This document shows, in pieces, positions 24,180 to 33,233 of a DNA stretch of 64,000 bases (position 1 is its first letter; every line of letters begins with the position of its first letter). Made by a program: the position numbers and the translations under genes. The DNA is from Candidatus Methanomethylophilaceae archaeon (lineage in GTDB: Archaea; Thermoplasmatota; Thermoplasmata; Methanomassiliicoccales; Methanomethylophilaceae). Under the pieces are notes generated by a model. It ran no database searches, had not been told where the DNA came from, and saw only the letters and a program-made list of their open reading frames with translations. The stretch covers positions 1-64,000 of the forward strand of contig CALULN010000003.1 of the NCBI GenBank assembly GCA_944321505.1, in the 5' to 3' direction.

Positions 24180-26507
24180 ATGTCCGCTGACAGGCTCATG
24201 AGGAGGAGGGACGCCCCCTACTCCCTCTACGATATCGACATCCTCTCGGCGGACGACGACGAGCTGAAGCAGCTGTCGTCGGAGATGGGCCTCAGCCTCT
24301 CCCTGGAGGAGATGAAGGCCATCGCCGAGTACTTCTCGAAGGAGGGCAGGGTCCCCACGGATGTGGAGCTCCAGTCCCTCGGCCAGGCATGGAGCGAGCA
24401 CTGCTGCTACAAGAGCTCCAAGAACATCCTGAAGCAGTTCGTCTTCGCATTGGACCACCCGGACATCCTGTCCAGGGGGGACGCGGGCGTGATGGCCTTC
24501 GACGACGACTACGGCTACGCCCTCCGCATCGAGAGCCACAACCATCCTTCCGCCATCGAGCCCTACGGAGGCGCCGCCACCGGCATCGGCGGCATCCTGA
24601 GGGATGTCATCTGCATGGGCGCCCAGCCCATCGGGCTGGTGGACCCCCTGTGCTTCGGGCCTCCGGACACCGAGGAGGAGATCCCGGCGGGGATCAAGCA
24701 CCCCCGCTACCTGATGAACGGCGTCGTGTCCGGCATCAGGGACTACGGCAACAGGATGGGCATCCCCACGGTGTCCGGCGGATTCTTCTTCGACGACCGC
24801 TACACCGGCAACTGCCTGGTGAACGTGGGCTGCCTGGGCATCGTGAAGAGGAAGGATCTCGCACTCAACTACGCCGGCGGGCCCGGGGAGGTCATGATCC
24901 TGATCGGCGGCCGCACCGGCCGCGACGGCATACACGGTGTCACCTTCGCATCCGCCGATCTGACGTCGACATCGGACGAGGACTCCAGAGGGGCTGTGCA
25001 GCTGGGGGACCCCATCACCAAGGAGCCCACCCTGCACGCCTGCCTGGAGGTCAACGAGAAGGGCCTCATAACGGGCATGAAGGACCTGGGAGGCGGAGGC
25101 CTCAGCTGCGTGGTGGGCGAGATGGCCCTGGACGCCGGCTGCGGAGCCGACGTTGACCTGGACAGGGTCCCCCTCAAGGAGGAGGGGCTGGCGCCCTGGG
25201 AGATATGGGTTTCCGAGTCGCAGGAGCGCATGATGGTCACCTGCAAGCCCGAGAACGTGGACGCCATCCTGGAGATATTCGACATGTGGGACGTACTCGC
25301 CACGCCGATCGCCAGGACCACCGACGTCCCCCGCACCAGGCTGTTCTGGAAAGGGGAGAAGATATTCGACATGGACCTGGAGTTCCTGACCGGCGGACCG
25401 GTCTACGACCGCCCCTACGTCCTCCCGGAGGTCTCCGGCAAGGCGGGGGAGGAGTTCCCAAGGCTTCCGTCGGACCGGGAGGTCATCCTCTCGCTGCTGT
25501 CCGACCCCAACGTGGCCTCCAAGGAGTGGGCCATCCGGCAGTACGACCACGAGGTGAGAGCGGGCACCGTCATCAAGCCCATGGTGGGCCGCATGAACAT
25601 GACGGGCCCCGGCGACGCCACCGTCCTGATGCCCGTGCCGGGCAGATGGAAGGGTCTTGCCGCCGCCGTGGGGTGCAACCCCTGGTTCTGCGCCGAGGAC
25701 CCCTACCGCGGCGGGAAAGCCGGGATAGACGAGGCCTGCAGGAACATCGCCGCCACCGGCGCCAGGCCCCACGCATTCACAGACTGCCTGAACTTCGGCA
25801 ACCCGGAGAAGCCCGAGAGGCTGGGCGAGTTCCGCGAGGCCGTCCGCGGCCTCGGGGACATCTGCATGGCCCTGGGCCTCCCGATACCCTCGGGCAACGT
25901 GAGCCTGTACAACGAGGCTCCCGGGGGCAAGTTCATCCTGCCCACCCCGATGATCCTGGGGACGGGGCTGATCGACGACGTCAGGAAGGCCGTGTCCGCC
26001 GATTTCAAGGAAGACGGGAACCTCATCTACATGATCGGCGAGACGAAGGACGAGATGGGGGCGTCCCTGCTGTTCCGCAGGTACGGAGGCAAGGGGGGAG
26101 AGGTCCCCGACTCCGACCCCGAGCAGCTGAAGGAGCGCATAGACCGTCTGCTGAAGGCCATGGACGCCGGATGCGTCCGCGCCTGCCACGACTGCTCCGA
26201 CGGCGGCATGGCGGTGGCGGTGGCCGAGATGTGCATCTCCGGCGGCATCGGCGCGGAGGTGTCCCTGGAGGCAATGGGCGCCATGGACGACCGCAGGAAG
26301 ATGTATTCGGAGAGCTGCTCACGCTGGATAGCGGAGGTCCCGATGCCCAGGTCAAAGGAGTTCGAGTCGTTCCTAGGCTCACAGGCGAGGCTCATCGGCA
26401 AGGTGGGCGGGGACAGCCTGCGCATAGCCGGAGAGGACATCCCGGTGGATGAGCTGAGGAGGGCCTGGAGCGATCCCATATGGGACATCATGGGGGGTAA
26501 GGCATGA
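24180..26507 (+). CDS. purL: FGAM synthase subunit PurL
   Basis: This 775-aa catalytic subunit converts FGAR, ATP and ammonia to FGAM in purine synthesis. QAWSEHC near residue 70 and the ATP-site motif RIESHNHPSAIEPYGGA near residue 117 are diagnostic. Two AIRS-type halves follow, the second with DCLNFGNPEKP and CHDCSDGGMAVA. Length is normal for the small (Gram-positive/archaeal) PurL form. It overlaps purQ by 4 nt. Confidence 0.95.
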   Translation: MSADRLMRRRDAPYSLYDIDILSADDDELKQLSSEMGLSLSLEEMKAIAEYFSKEGRVPTDVELQSLGQAWSEHCCYKSSKNILKQFVFALDHPDILSRGDAGVMAFDDDYGYALRIESHNHPSAIEPYGGAATGIGGILRDVICMGAQPIGLVDPLCFGPPDTEEEIPAGIKHPRYLMNGVVSGIRDYGNRMGIPTVSGGFFFDDRYTGNCLVNVGCLGIVKRKDLALNYAGGPGEVMILIGGRTGRDGIHGVTFASADLTSTSDEDSRGAVQLGDPITKEPTLHACLEVNEKGLITGMKDLGGGGLSCVVGEMALDAGCGADVDLDRVPLKEEGLAPWEIWVSESQERMMVTCKPENVDAILEIFDMWDVLATPIARTTDVPRTRLFWKGEKIFDMDLEFLTGGPVYDRPYVLPEVSGKAGEEFPRLPSDREVILSLLSDPNVASKEWAIRQYDHEVRAGTVIKPMVGRMNMTGPGDATVLMPVPGRWKGLAAAVGCNPWFCAEDPYRGGKAGIDEACRNIAATGARPHAFTDCLNFGNPEKPERLGEFREAVRGLGDICMALGLPIPSGNVSLYNEAPGGKFILPTPMILGTGLIDDVRKAVSADFKEDGNLIYMIGETKDEMGASLLFRRYGGKGGEVPDSDPEQLKERIDRLLKAMDAGCVRACHDCSDGGMAVAVAEMCISGGIGAEVSLEAMGAMDDRRKMYSESCSRWIAEVPMPRSKEFESFLGSQARLIGKVGGDSLRIAGEDIPVDELRRAWSDPIWDIMGGKA

Positions 26508-27316
26508 GAGCGGAAGACGTCAGGGTCTGTGTGCTCCGCATGGAGGGCACCAACTGCGAGGACGAGATGGCCCTCGCCTTCGAGATGGTGGGCGCCAAGG
26601 CGGAGAAGGTCCACATAAAGCAGCTGTCCGGCAGCGCTCCGGCGGCCATGAGGAGGGATCTGGAGGACTACGACATCCTCGCCTTCCCCGGAGGGTTCTC
26701 CGCCGGAGACTACATCCGCGCCGGCGCCATATTCGCCGCCAGGCTGAAGTCCCAGGTCGGGCCCCAGCTGAGGGCGTTCGTGGAGGCGGAGAAGCCTGTC
26801 CTGGGCATATGCAACGGGTTCCAGATCCTGGTGGAGCTGGGCCTGCTGCCGGCGATGGACGATGCTATGTCGCCGGTGCCCACCGCCGCGCTGTACAACA
26901 ACGACTCCGGCCGTTTCGAGTGCCGCCCCTCTCTGCTGAGGTGCGACAGCCGCGGGAAATGCGTGTTCGCCAGAGACATCCCCAACGGCAAGGTGCTGAC
27001 GATACCGTCCGCCCACGCGGAGGGCAAGCTCATGAGCATGGACCCGGACTTCGTGGCGGAGCTGGAGGACAACGACCAGATCGTGTTCAGGTACGTGGCC
27101 CCGGAGGGGGACGCCGTCTATCCGTGGAACCCCAACGGGTCCCCGTCGGACATAGCCGGCATATGCAACCCCGCGGGCAACGTCATGGGCATGATGCCCC
27201 ACCCCGAGAGGGTGCTCACCCGCTTCACCCATCCGGACTGGACCAGAGGGTACGATTCCGAGGAGGGCGACGGGCTGGCGGTGTTCAGATCGGTGATGGA
27301 TCATCTGATCGGATGA
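26504..27316 (+). CDS. purQ: FGAM synthase subunit PurQ (glutaminase)
   Basis: This 270-aa class I glutamine amidotransferase supplies ammonia to PurL. The nucleophile Cys103 sits in LGICNGFQIL. FPGGFSAGDY precedes it, and the His/Glu of the triad are in MMPHPERV near the C-terminus. The end of the gene overlaps a possible ATG (27313) of the first GT-C-like gene. Confidence 0.94.
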   Translation: MRAEDVRVCVLRMEGTNCEDEMALAFEMVGAKAEKVHIKQLSGSAPAAMRRDLEDYDILAFPGGFSAGDYIRAGAIFAARLKSQVGPQLRAFVEAEKPVLGICNGFQILVELGLLPAMDDAMSPVPTAALYNNDSGRFECRPSLLRCDSRGKCVFARDIPNGKVLTIPSAHAEGKLMSMDPDFVAELEDNDQIVFRYVAPEGDAVYPWNPNGSPSDIAGICNPAGNVMGMMPHPERVLTRFTHPDWTRGYDSEEGDGLAVFRSVMDHLIG

Positions 27317-27366
27317 GACGGGGGCGTCAGCCCTCCGGTCATCCGGACGGATGGGATGATGAAGGC

Positions 27367-28946
27367 ATGGACGGAACTGCTGTATCGGAAGCTGGACACG
27401 GGTGGACCCGCAGGATGCTGGCAGCGTTCGGAGGGCCCCGCGGCTTCCTGAACGTGATCCTGCTGGGTCTGGCGATCAGGTTCGTCCTTGCACCGCTGAC
27501 CTTCAACAATTTCGACGTCACGTACTGGGTCCGCATCGCCAACATGGCTGAGAGCGGGGTCGGGCTGTACGGGATCGAAGGGTACTACTACACCTCCCCC
27601 TGGGGTACTTCGTAACCTTCGCGGCCTTGGTGTCGACGATGCTGGGAATATCCCCGTTCGCCGTGTATGACCCAGATCTATCGTATCTGTACGGGCTGAA
27701 CAATCTGGCGGGGGACATCGTCCCGACCATCGGCTTCGTGATGGTCATCAAGGTCATGCTGATCCTGGTGGACTTTGCGGTGGCGCTCCTGATCCGTCAT
27801 GCTGTGGTCGGCTTCACCGGAAGCGGGGACAAGGCCGTCTTCGCCTCTGCGCTGTGGTTCCTGTGCCCGTTGGTGATCTTCGAATCGTCCGTTCACGGGA
27901 TGTTCGACTGCATAGCGGCTCTGTTCCTGGTGATCTCCGTCGTCCTCCTCATGAGGGGGAGATACGCGCTGTCGGGCCTGTCGATGCTCCTTGCGGCCAT
28001 GACCAAGTTCTTCCCGCTGTTCATGATACCCGTGATGCTGGCCTGGATCGTCAGGAGGGAGGGGCTGGACAGGAACGGCGCCGTGTCCGCCGTAAAGTAC
28101 ATCGTCGGTCTCGTCTGCGGGTTCATCCTTCTGGTGCTGCCGGATGCTCTGGCAGGCGATTTCGCCGACACTCTGTCATTCTTAACGACGAGGGCAGGAA
28201 CGCAGGTGTTGCGGTTCATCACACCCGTGAATGCCCTCATCCTTGCGGTTCTGATCGTGGCGGCGGCAGCAGCGGCATGGATCTGGTGCTCCCGCAACAG
28301 AGGCAGGGTCTCCCGGATCATATCCGAGGCATCTGCCCCGGGTGCTGAGCGCAGAGCCGTCAAGGTGCTTGCGACGCTCTGGGCCGTGGCTGCGGTGGCG
28401 GTTCTGACCCTCTCATTCCTCATGGGCACGTCAGCCTCTGCCTTCATGATGCTGGCCTTCCTTCTGAGCGCAGCCATAGAGCTGTACCTGGCCTATGTTC
28501 TGCTGTTCAAAGGCCATCTAGACAGCGAGAGGCTGGCATCCGTCCTCGTCGTCTCTTCCCTGGCGGTGTTCATATGGTCTCCGGCCCCTCAGTACCTGAT
28601 CTTCATGATCCCGTTCCTGGCCGTGTACGCTTCCGTGTACAAGAGGGGATTCGTGAGGCCGATAATGATGTTCGCCGTTGCGTATTCGGTCCTGACTCTG
28701 GCCTATGGCCATGTCGCATACCTCATCCCGATGGAGAGCATCGGACTCATCTCCGATTCGTTCCTGGAGTCGGCGACCGCGTTCCTATCCACGGAGCTTT
28801 TCGGGACGACCGTGTATGACATCATAAGCACCGTGGCGGATGTCGCCGCAGAGGTGACGCTGGTGTATCTGGTTTACTGCTGGTACAGGGAGTCCGGCGG
28901 ATATGGTGTGGTGGCGTTCGGAAGAGAAGATGTCATTAACGGCTAA
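27367..28946 (+). pseudogene. GT-C-like membrane protein, copy A, frameshifted
   Basis: This is the first of five tandem paralogues. The N-terminal part (27367 to about 27605) encodes a first membrane helix, then NFDVTYWVRIANMAESGVGLY and YYYTSPWG, and runs into TAA at 27613. Family sequence continues in the next frame from TAC at 27606 (YFVTF...) to 28946. The other copies read TGG-GGN-TAY at this point, whereas this one reads TGGGGTAC, one base short. The downstream part keeps ESSVHGMFDCIAALF and AMTKFFPLF and the rest of the polytopic protein (about 520 residues in total). Either the gene is broken, or it is rescued by frameshifting or by correcting a sequence error. An ATG at 27313 overlapping purQ is an alternative start. 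Confidence 0.8.
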
Positions 28947-28973
28947 CGGATTCACTAAAGCGGGGAAGATGTC

Positions 28974-30560
28974 ATGACCGAGGCCGTTGATTCGATGATG
29001 GAAAGGATAAGCGGAATCCGCTGTGTGCTGTCGCCACATCGTGCATTCCTGACGGTCGTGCTTATCGGCATCATAGTGCGCATCGCTATCGCACCCATCA
29101 TCAATCAGAACAACGACGTGATCTACTGGGTCCGCATAGCCAATATGGCGGACAGCGGCCTGGGCATGTATGACATCGAAGGGTACTATTACATGCCGTC
29201 GTGGGGCTATTTCGTGTCCTTCGTAAGCTTCGTTTGCCTGATGTTCGGCATAACGACATTCGCGGTGCCGCATGATGAGCTCACGGCTGTGTTCCAATAC
29301 GGCCTTCCGAGCGAAGTCCTCGTCCCCACGGCCGGGTTCGCGGTGGTGCTCAAGATCTTCCTCATCCTGGTGGATCTGGCGGTGGCGGTGCTGCTGTATC
29401 GCGTTCTTTCTGATTTCACCGGAGACAAACGCATCGCCGCCACGGCGTCGGCGATCTGGTTCCTGGCTCCCGTTCTGGTGCTGGAGACGGCAGGTCATGC
29501 GATGTTCGACAACATCTCGGCTCTGTTCGTGCTCATATCCATGGTGCTCGTCCACAAAAGGCGCTACTTCCTCTCCGGGGCTTCGATGTTCCTCGCTGTG
29601 ATGACCAAGTTCATGCCTCTGTTCCTGATCCCGGTCATGTTGGCGTGGATCCTCCGCAGAGAAGGCATCAGCGAGGGGGGTGGGAGAAGCGTCTCAAAAT
29701 TCGTCATCGGATGTGCATTGGTGTTCGTTCTGCTTGAGTTGCCGGAGATCGTCGCAGGTAACTTCTGGGCTTCCATGTACTTCATAACCACGAGGGCGGG
29801 AGATACGGTGGGCATGCTGACCGAAGCGCTCTCTCCGGCCGTGCTTGCGGTCATCGCGGTGTTGGCGGTCATCATTGCAGCCCTTGTCATCAGGTGGATG
29901 AAGCACAATCGTGGCAGGTTGATGGGGTTCGCGGCGAAGATGTCGGAGCCCGCATCCGCACGCAAGGTTGCGGAAGTCCTTCTGGCGCTGTGGGGGATCG
30001 CATCGCTGGCGATCATCGCGATATCATCTGCAGGCGGATCGGTCTCGCTGTCGACCTTCATGATTATCGTGTTCCTGCTGTCTGCGGTCGTGGAGCTGTA
30101 TCTGGCGTATCACGTCCTCTTCAGGATGGAGGACGATTCCGAGAGGCTGATGTCGATACTGATGCTGGCGTCCCTGGCCATGTTCATTTGGTCCCCGGCT
30201 CCGCAGTACATCCTGGTGGCGATCCCGATATTCGCGGCTTATGCCGCCGTGTACAGGCCCGGGCTTATCCGTCCCCTGGTATTCTTCACAGTCGCATACG
30301 TGTTGTTGACATTTGGATACGGCAACCTGGTCTACGTCTATACGCTGGCCGCGGATTTGGGCTGGATACCCCTGGATTCTCTGTATTCTGCGGCTGAGTT
30401 CTTGGCTACCCCGGTGTTCGGAACCTATCTGGACGATCTCCTTTGTACGATAACAGATGTGACTGCCGAGATATCTCTGATATATCTGGCATATCGCTGG
30501 TATGTGGAGTCAAAGAGTCCTCTTCCCGACGGCTTGCACGGGGTTCCTATCTCCGCCTAA
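28974..30560 (+). CDS. GT-C-like polytopic membrane protein, copy B
   Basis: This 528-aa protein has about 12 hydrophobic segments. After the first helix comes an external loop with the aspartate in QNNDVIYWVRIANM (about residue 45), then GMYDIEGYYYMPSWGY. Later shared blocks are ETAGHAMFDNISALF (about 178), KRRYFLSGASMFLAVMTKF (about 200) and LAWILRREG. A loop-1 acidic residue and a multi-helix plan are typical of GT-C glycosyltransferases (GT87/PIG-M-like), which take sugars from polyprenyl phosphates. Its closest relative here is copy A. A sampled line is about 55% G+C against about 63% in purL. Confidence 0.75.
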   Translation: MTEAVDSMMERISGIRCVLSPHRAFLTVVLIGIIVRIAIAPIINQNNDVIYWVRIANMADSGLGMYDIEGYYYMPSWGYFVSFVSFVCLMFGITTFAVPHDELTAVFQYGLPSEVLVPTAGFAVVLKIFLILVDLAVAVLLYRVLSDFTGDKRIAATASAIWFLAPVLVLETAGHAMFDNISALFVLISMVLVHKRRYFLSGASMFLAVMTKFMPLFLIPVMLAWILRREGISEGGGRSVSKFVIGCALVFVLLELPEIVAGNFWASMYFITTRAGDTVGMLTEALSPAVLAVIAVLAVIIAALVIRWMKHNRGRLMGFAAKMSEPASARKVAEVLLALWGIASLAIIAISSAGGSVSLSTFMIIVFLLSAVVELYLAYHVLFRMEDDSERLMSILMLASLAMFIWSPAPQYILVAIPIFAAYAAVYRPGLIRPLVFFTVAYVLLTFGYGNLVYVYTLAADLGWIPLDSLYSAAEFLATPVFGTYLDDLLCTITDVTAEISLIYLAYRWYVESKSPLPDGLHGVPISA

Positions 30561-30566
30561 ACCATT

Positions 30567-32198
30567 ATGACACGGGAGGCGCCTTCAAGTGGCATGGGAG
30601 ACGGCGTTGAGATGCTGCGGACTGAGGAGGGGTCGACCGACGCGGTCATCTCCAAGATTCTGGTATTCGCCAGGAACCCAGTGGTGATCCTGATCGCTCT
30701 GGGACTGGGGATCCGCCTGGTCATAGCGCCGTTCCTGACTTTCGATCTTGATACCCATTACTGGGTGCAGGCCTTGGCGCTGGTGGACAACGACGAGGGC
30801 CTCTACGGCTCGCTGGGCTATTTCTACACTCCCGTATGGGGATATGTGATGTCCGTCATGGCGGGGATCGGCACGCTCCTGGGTGTCACCGACTATGCGA
30901 CCCTGATCCCGGACGTCATAGGCATGGTGACGGGTGAGTTCCCGGTGGCTCCGGAGATCACGTCCCCTGCGTTTAACGTGCTGATGAAGATTCCCATAAT
31001 CCTGGCGGACATCGCCTGCGCCCTGCTGATACGGCAGATCGTCATCGAGCTGATTGGTGACGGGAGGAAGGCGACGGTCGCCATGGCCCTGTGGCTGCTG
31101 TGCCCGTTGGCCATCGTGGAGAGCACCATGCACGTGATGTTCGACAGCATATCCGCGATGATGCTCCTGCTCGCGGTCCTGTTGGCTGTCCGCAGGCGCT
31201 ACTTCCTTGCCGGAGCATCGCTGTCGCTGGGCGTCCTGACCAAGTTCTTCCCCATGTTCTTCGTGTTCGTCCTGGCGGCTTATGTCCTCAGGAGAGAGGG
31301 CATGGGTTCCAACGGCCTTCGCCGTCTCCTCCATGCGGTGTGCGGAGCCGTCGCCGCCCTGGTGCTGCTGGAGATCCCGGCGGCCCTCAGCGGTCAGCTG
31401 TCCAGGTCGGTGTTCTTCATAGCTGAGAGGGTAGGTCTGTCGGAGGAGTTCCTGGATTCGGTGCTCACCGTGCGCAGTCTGGTCATTCTGCTGGCAGTCG
31501 TTGTTGTGGCGTATGCGGCATACCGCCTGCTTCGCTCCCGCACATCGTTCCGTCCGCTGGAGGCGTTCGTATCCATGGACCCCGCCGTAAGGGAGAGGAA
31601 GGTCCGCAGGATCCTGCTAGCAATTGCGGCCTTGGCGGCCGTGGCGGTGCTGGTGTACTCGGTCATGTCCGTGTCTCTGGCCGGCGGGACCATGGATGTG
31701 TTCACCGCCGTGGGCATGAAGCTGGTGACGATCCTCTCCATAATCTCGCTGCTGGGGGAAGTGTACGTGGCGTACCGTCTGCTGTTCTGCGGAACGTTCG
31801 ACGGCACGGCGGTCCTTTCGGCTCTCGCCGCATCGTCGGTGCTGATATTCCTCTGGCCTCCGGCGGCTTCCTATACGATCATAATGGTTCCGTTCCTGCT
31901 GATGTACTCTGTGGTGGTGGACCGCAGGTTCCTGCCGCTGTCCCTGCTGGTCATCGGACTGTTCGCTCTGGCGGAGCTCCCGTCCGCTCTGACCTCTCTG
32001 TCGTCAATCGCGGTGTACTGGGGCTTCCCCAGCGTCGGGACCGCAGTGGTCGGAGCCATCGGCTTCCTCACCGGCACCGTCGCCGGGTTCCCCGTTGGAG
32101 GCCTCATCATGGCGGTGCCTGATGTTCTCGCATATGTGCTCATGCTGTATCTGCTCCTCAGATGGTTCAGGCCGGGGCAGCTGGAGGCGGGAGCATGA
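30567..32198 (+). CDS. GT-C-like polytopic membrane protein, copy C
   Basis: This 543-aa protein lies 6 nt after copy B. It keeps the family blocks: APFLTFDLDTHYW (loop-1 Asp), GLYGSLGYFYTPVWGY, LLCPLAIVESTMHVMFDSISAM, RRRYFLAGASLSLGVLTKFFP and VLRREG. It is the most divergent of the five and has a longer soluble N-terminus (about 35 residues) before the first helix. Its stop overlaps the ATG of partner 1 (ATGA), so the membrane protein and the exported protein are made together. Confidence 0.75.
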   Translation: MTREAPSSGMGDGVEMLRTEEGSTDAVISKILVFARNPVVILIALGLGIRLVIAPFLTFDLDTHYWVQALALVDNDEGLYGSLGYFYTPVWGYVMSVMAGIGTLLGVTDYATLIPDVIGMVTGEFPVAPEITSPAFNVLMKIPIILADIACALLIRQIVIELIGDGRKATVAMALWLLCPLAIVESTMHVMFDSISAMMLLLAVLLAVRRRYFLAGASLSLGVLTKFFPMFFVFVLAAYVLRREGMGSNGLRRLLHAVCGAVAALVLLEIPAALSGQLSRSVFFIAERVGLSEEFLDSVLTVRSLVILLAVVVVAYAAYRLLRSRTSFRPLEAFVSMDPAVRERKVRRILLAIAALAAVAVLVYSVMSVSLAGGTMDVFTAVGMKLVTILSIISLLGEVYVAYRLLFCGTFDGTAVLSALAASSVLIFLWPPAASYTIIMVPFLLMYSVVVDRRFLPLSLLVIGLFALAELPSALTSLSSIAVYWGFPSVGTAVVGAIGFLTGTVAGFPVGGLIMAVPDVLAYVLMLYLLLRWFRPGQLEAGA

Positions 32199-33187
32199 AA
32201 GCGGACAAGGCGGTCGCCCTGCTGGCCGTTTTCTGCGCTGTCATGGTGGCCGGCGCTCTGTTGACGGACTGGGCAGGTCATATGGGACTCAACGCCGACG
32301 TCACCGAGAATGATGACGGCACCGTACAGGTGACCATGAACGGCACTTTCCCGGCCGGATACGGCTGGATGCTGTACACGGGCTCGGCGGGTTTCAACCA
32401 CGTATGCCTGTACCTTGATTACGAGTACGGTTCTCCCGTCGGATACTCTGATCAGGAGGACCTCATGGACTCCATGAAGAAATACCTGGATTCCAGAGGC
32501 GTATCCTGCAGCTATGTGGACGCCGGTGGATTGGCTGAGATCATGTCCGACACAGGCTCCGCATCATCCACTGCGGTGCTGATGGCATCCGGGGCCCTGC
32601 CGGACACCGTGTACGGAGAGGACATGTCTGTGTTCAAAACATGGCTGGAGGCCGGAGGCACCTTGTATTGGATGTACGGCTTCATCGGCGAGACCGTCTC
32701 GGTCCGCGGAGGAACCGCGGAAGGTGGTACGCCTCTGCTGGGTGAAGGGGCGCAGCTGGATCCAGATGAGGAGACGTTCGCATCCGACATCTCACCGTGG
32801 GCGGAGGCCCTCCGTTACCGCAACACCGATGCCACCTACGGGCTGAGCACGGACCTCCCTGGATTCACCGATCTCGGTCTCGTCACGGAATCCGGACACT
32901 CCTCCTGCGGCGCGGTGCCCTACGGCTCCGGAAGCATAGTCGTCGTTGGAGGGTCCTTGGATGGATCAGAGCTGGGGCAGACCGCTGTCGGACGCAATCT
33001 GGCTCTTGCGGATGTGATCGCTATGGGCCTGGCATCCGGCTCGGAGCTCGTCGACAGCGGGACCGGATCCAAGGGATACGGGAGCACGACCTTCACGATA
33101 TCCCGCGGAGGTGCGGAAGCGCTCTATCTGTGGTCAGGAGACTATAACTCCGAGTGGGGTCAGCGGTTCACCCTGCGTTCCGTCTGA
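32195..33187 (+). CDS. Signal-anchored extracytoplasmic protein, partner 1
   Basis: This 330-aa protein has an N-terminal hydrophobic segment (about residues 5-26) with a preceding Lys, read as a signal anchor or signal peptide. The rest is soluble. It is homologous to partner 2: both have a VTxxDDGT opening, an AGGTLYW or AGGTVHW strand-turn, and SLGL/DLGL followed by SSxxxVxYGSGxIxVxG. Both also share ADVIAxG and GxKGYG/GYW blocks. The Gly-Gly-Thr turn recalls class I amidotransferase-like folds of the DUF4350 kind, but no catalytic Cys is evident. I do not recognise a named family. Confidence 0.65.
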   Translation: MKADKAVALLAVFCAVMVAGALLTDWAGHMGLNADVTENDDGTVQVTMNGTFPAGYGWMLYTGSAGFNHVCLYLDYEYGSPVGYSDQEDLMDSMKKYLDSRGVSCSYVDAGGLAEIMSDTGSASSTAVLMASGALPDTVYGEDMSVFKTWLEAGGTLYWMYGFIGETVSVRGGTAEGGTPLLGEGAQLDPDEETFASDISPWAEALRYRNTDATYGLSTDLPGFTDLGLVTESGHSSCGAVPYGSGSIVVVGGSLDGSELGQTAVGRNLALADVIAMGLASGSELVDSGTGSKGYGSTTFTISRGGAEALYLWSGDYNSEWGQRFTLRSV

Positions 33188-33201
33188 CGTCTGCAGGTCA
33201 A

Positions 33202-33210
33202 GTTTTAAGG
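33202..33210 (+). promoter_or_regulatory. TATA box of copies D-E and partner 2
   Basis: GTTTTAAGG lies 24-32 nt before the ATG at 33234. The second half of the GT-C locus therefore probably has its own leaderless promoter. GGTTAAATCA at 34829-34838 may serve copy E in addition. Confidence 0.5.
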
Positions 33211-33233
33211 CTCCCCATCATGTCGGGTACGCG

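Noticed and set aside
27367-28946. Programmed frameshift in copy A
   Set aside because: There is no slippery heptamer and no clear downstream structure. A one-base deletion relative to the four other copies is the simpler reading.
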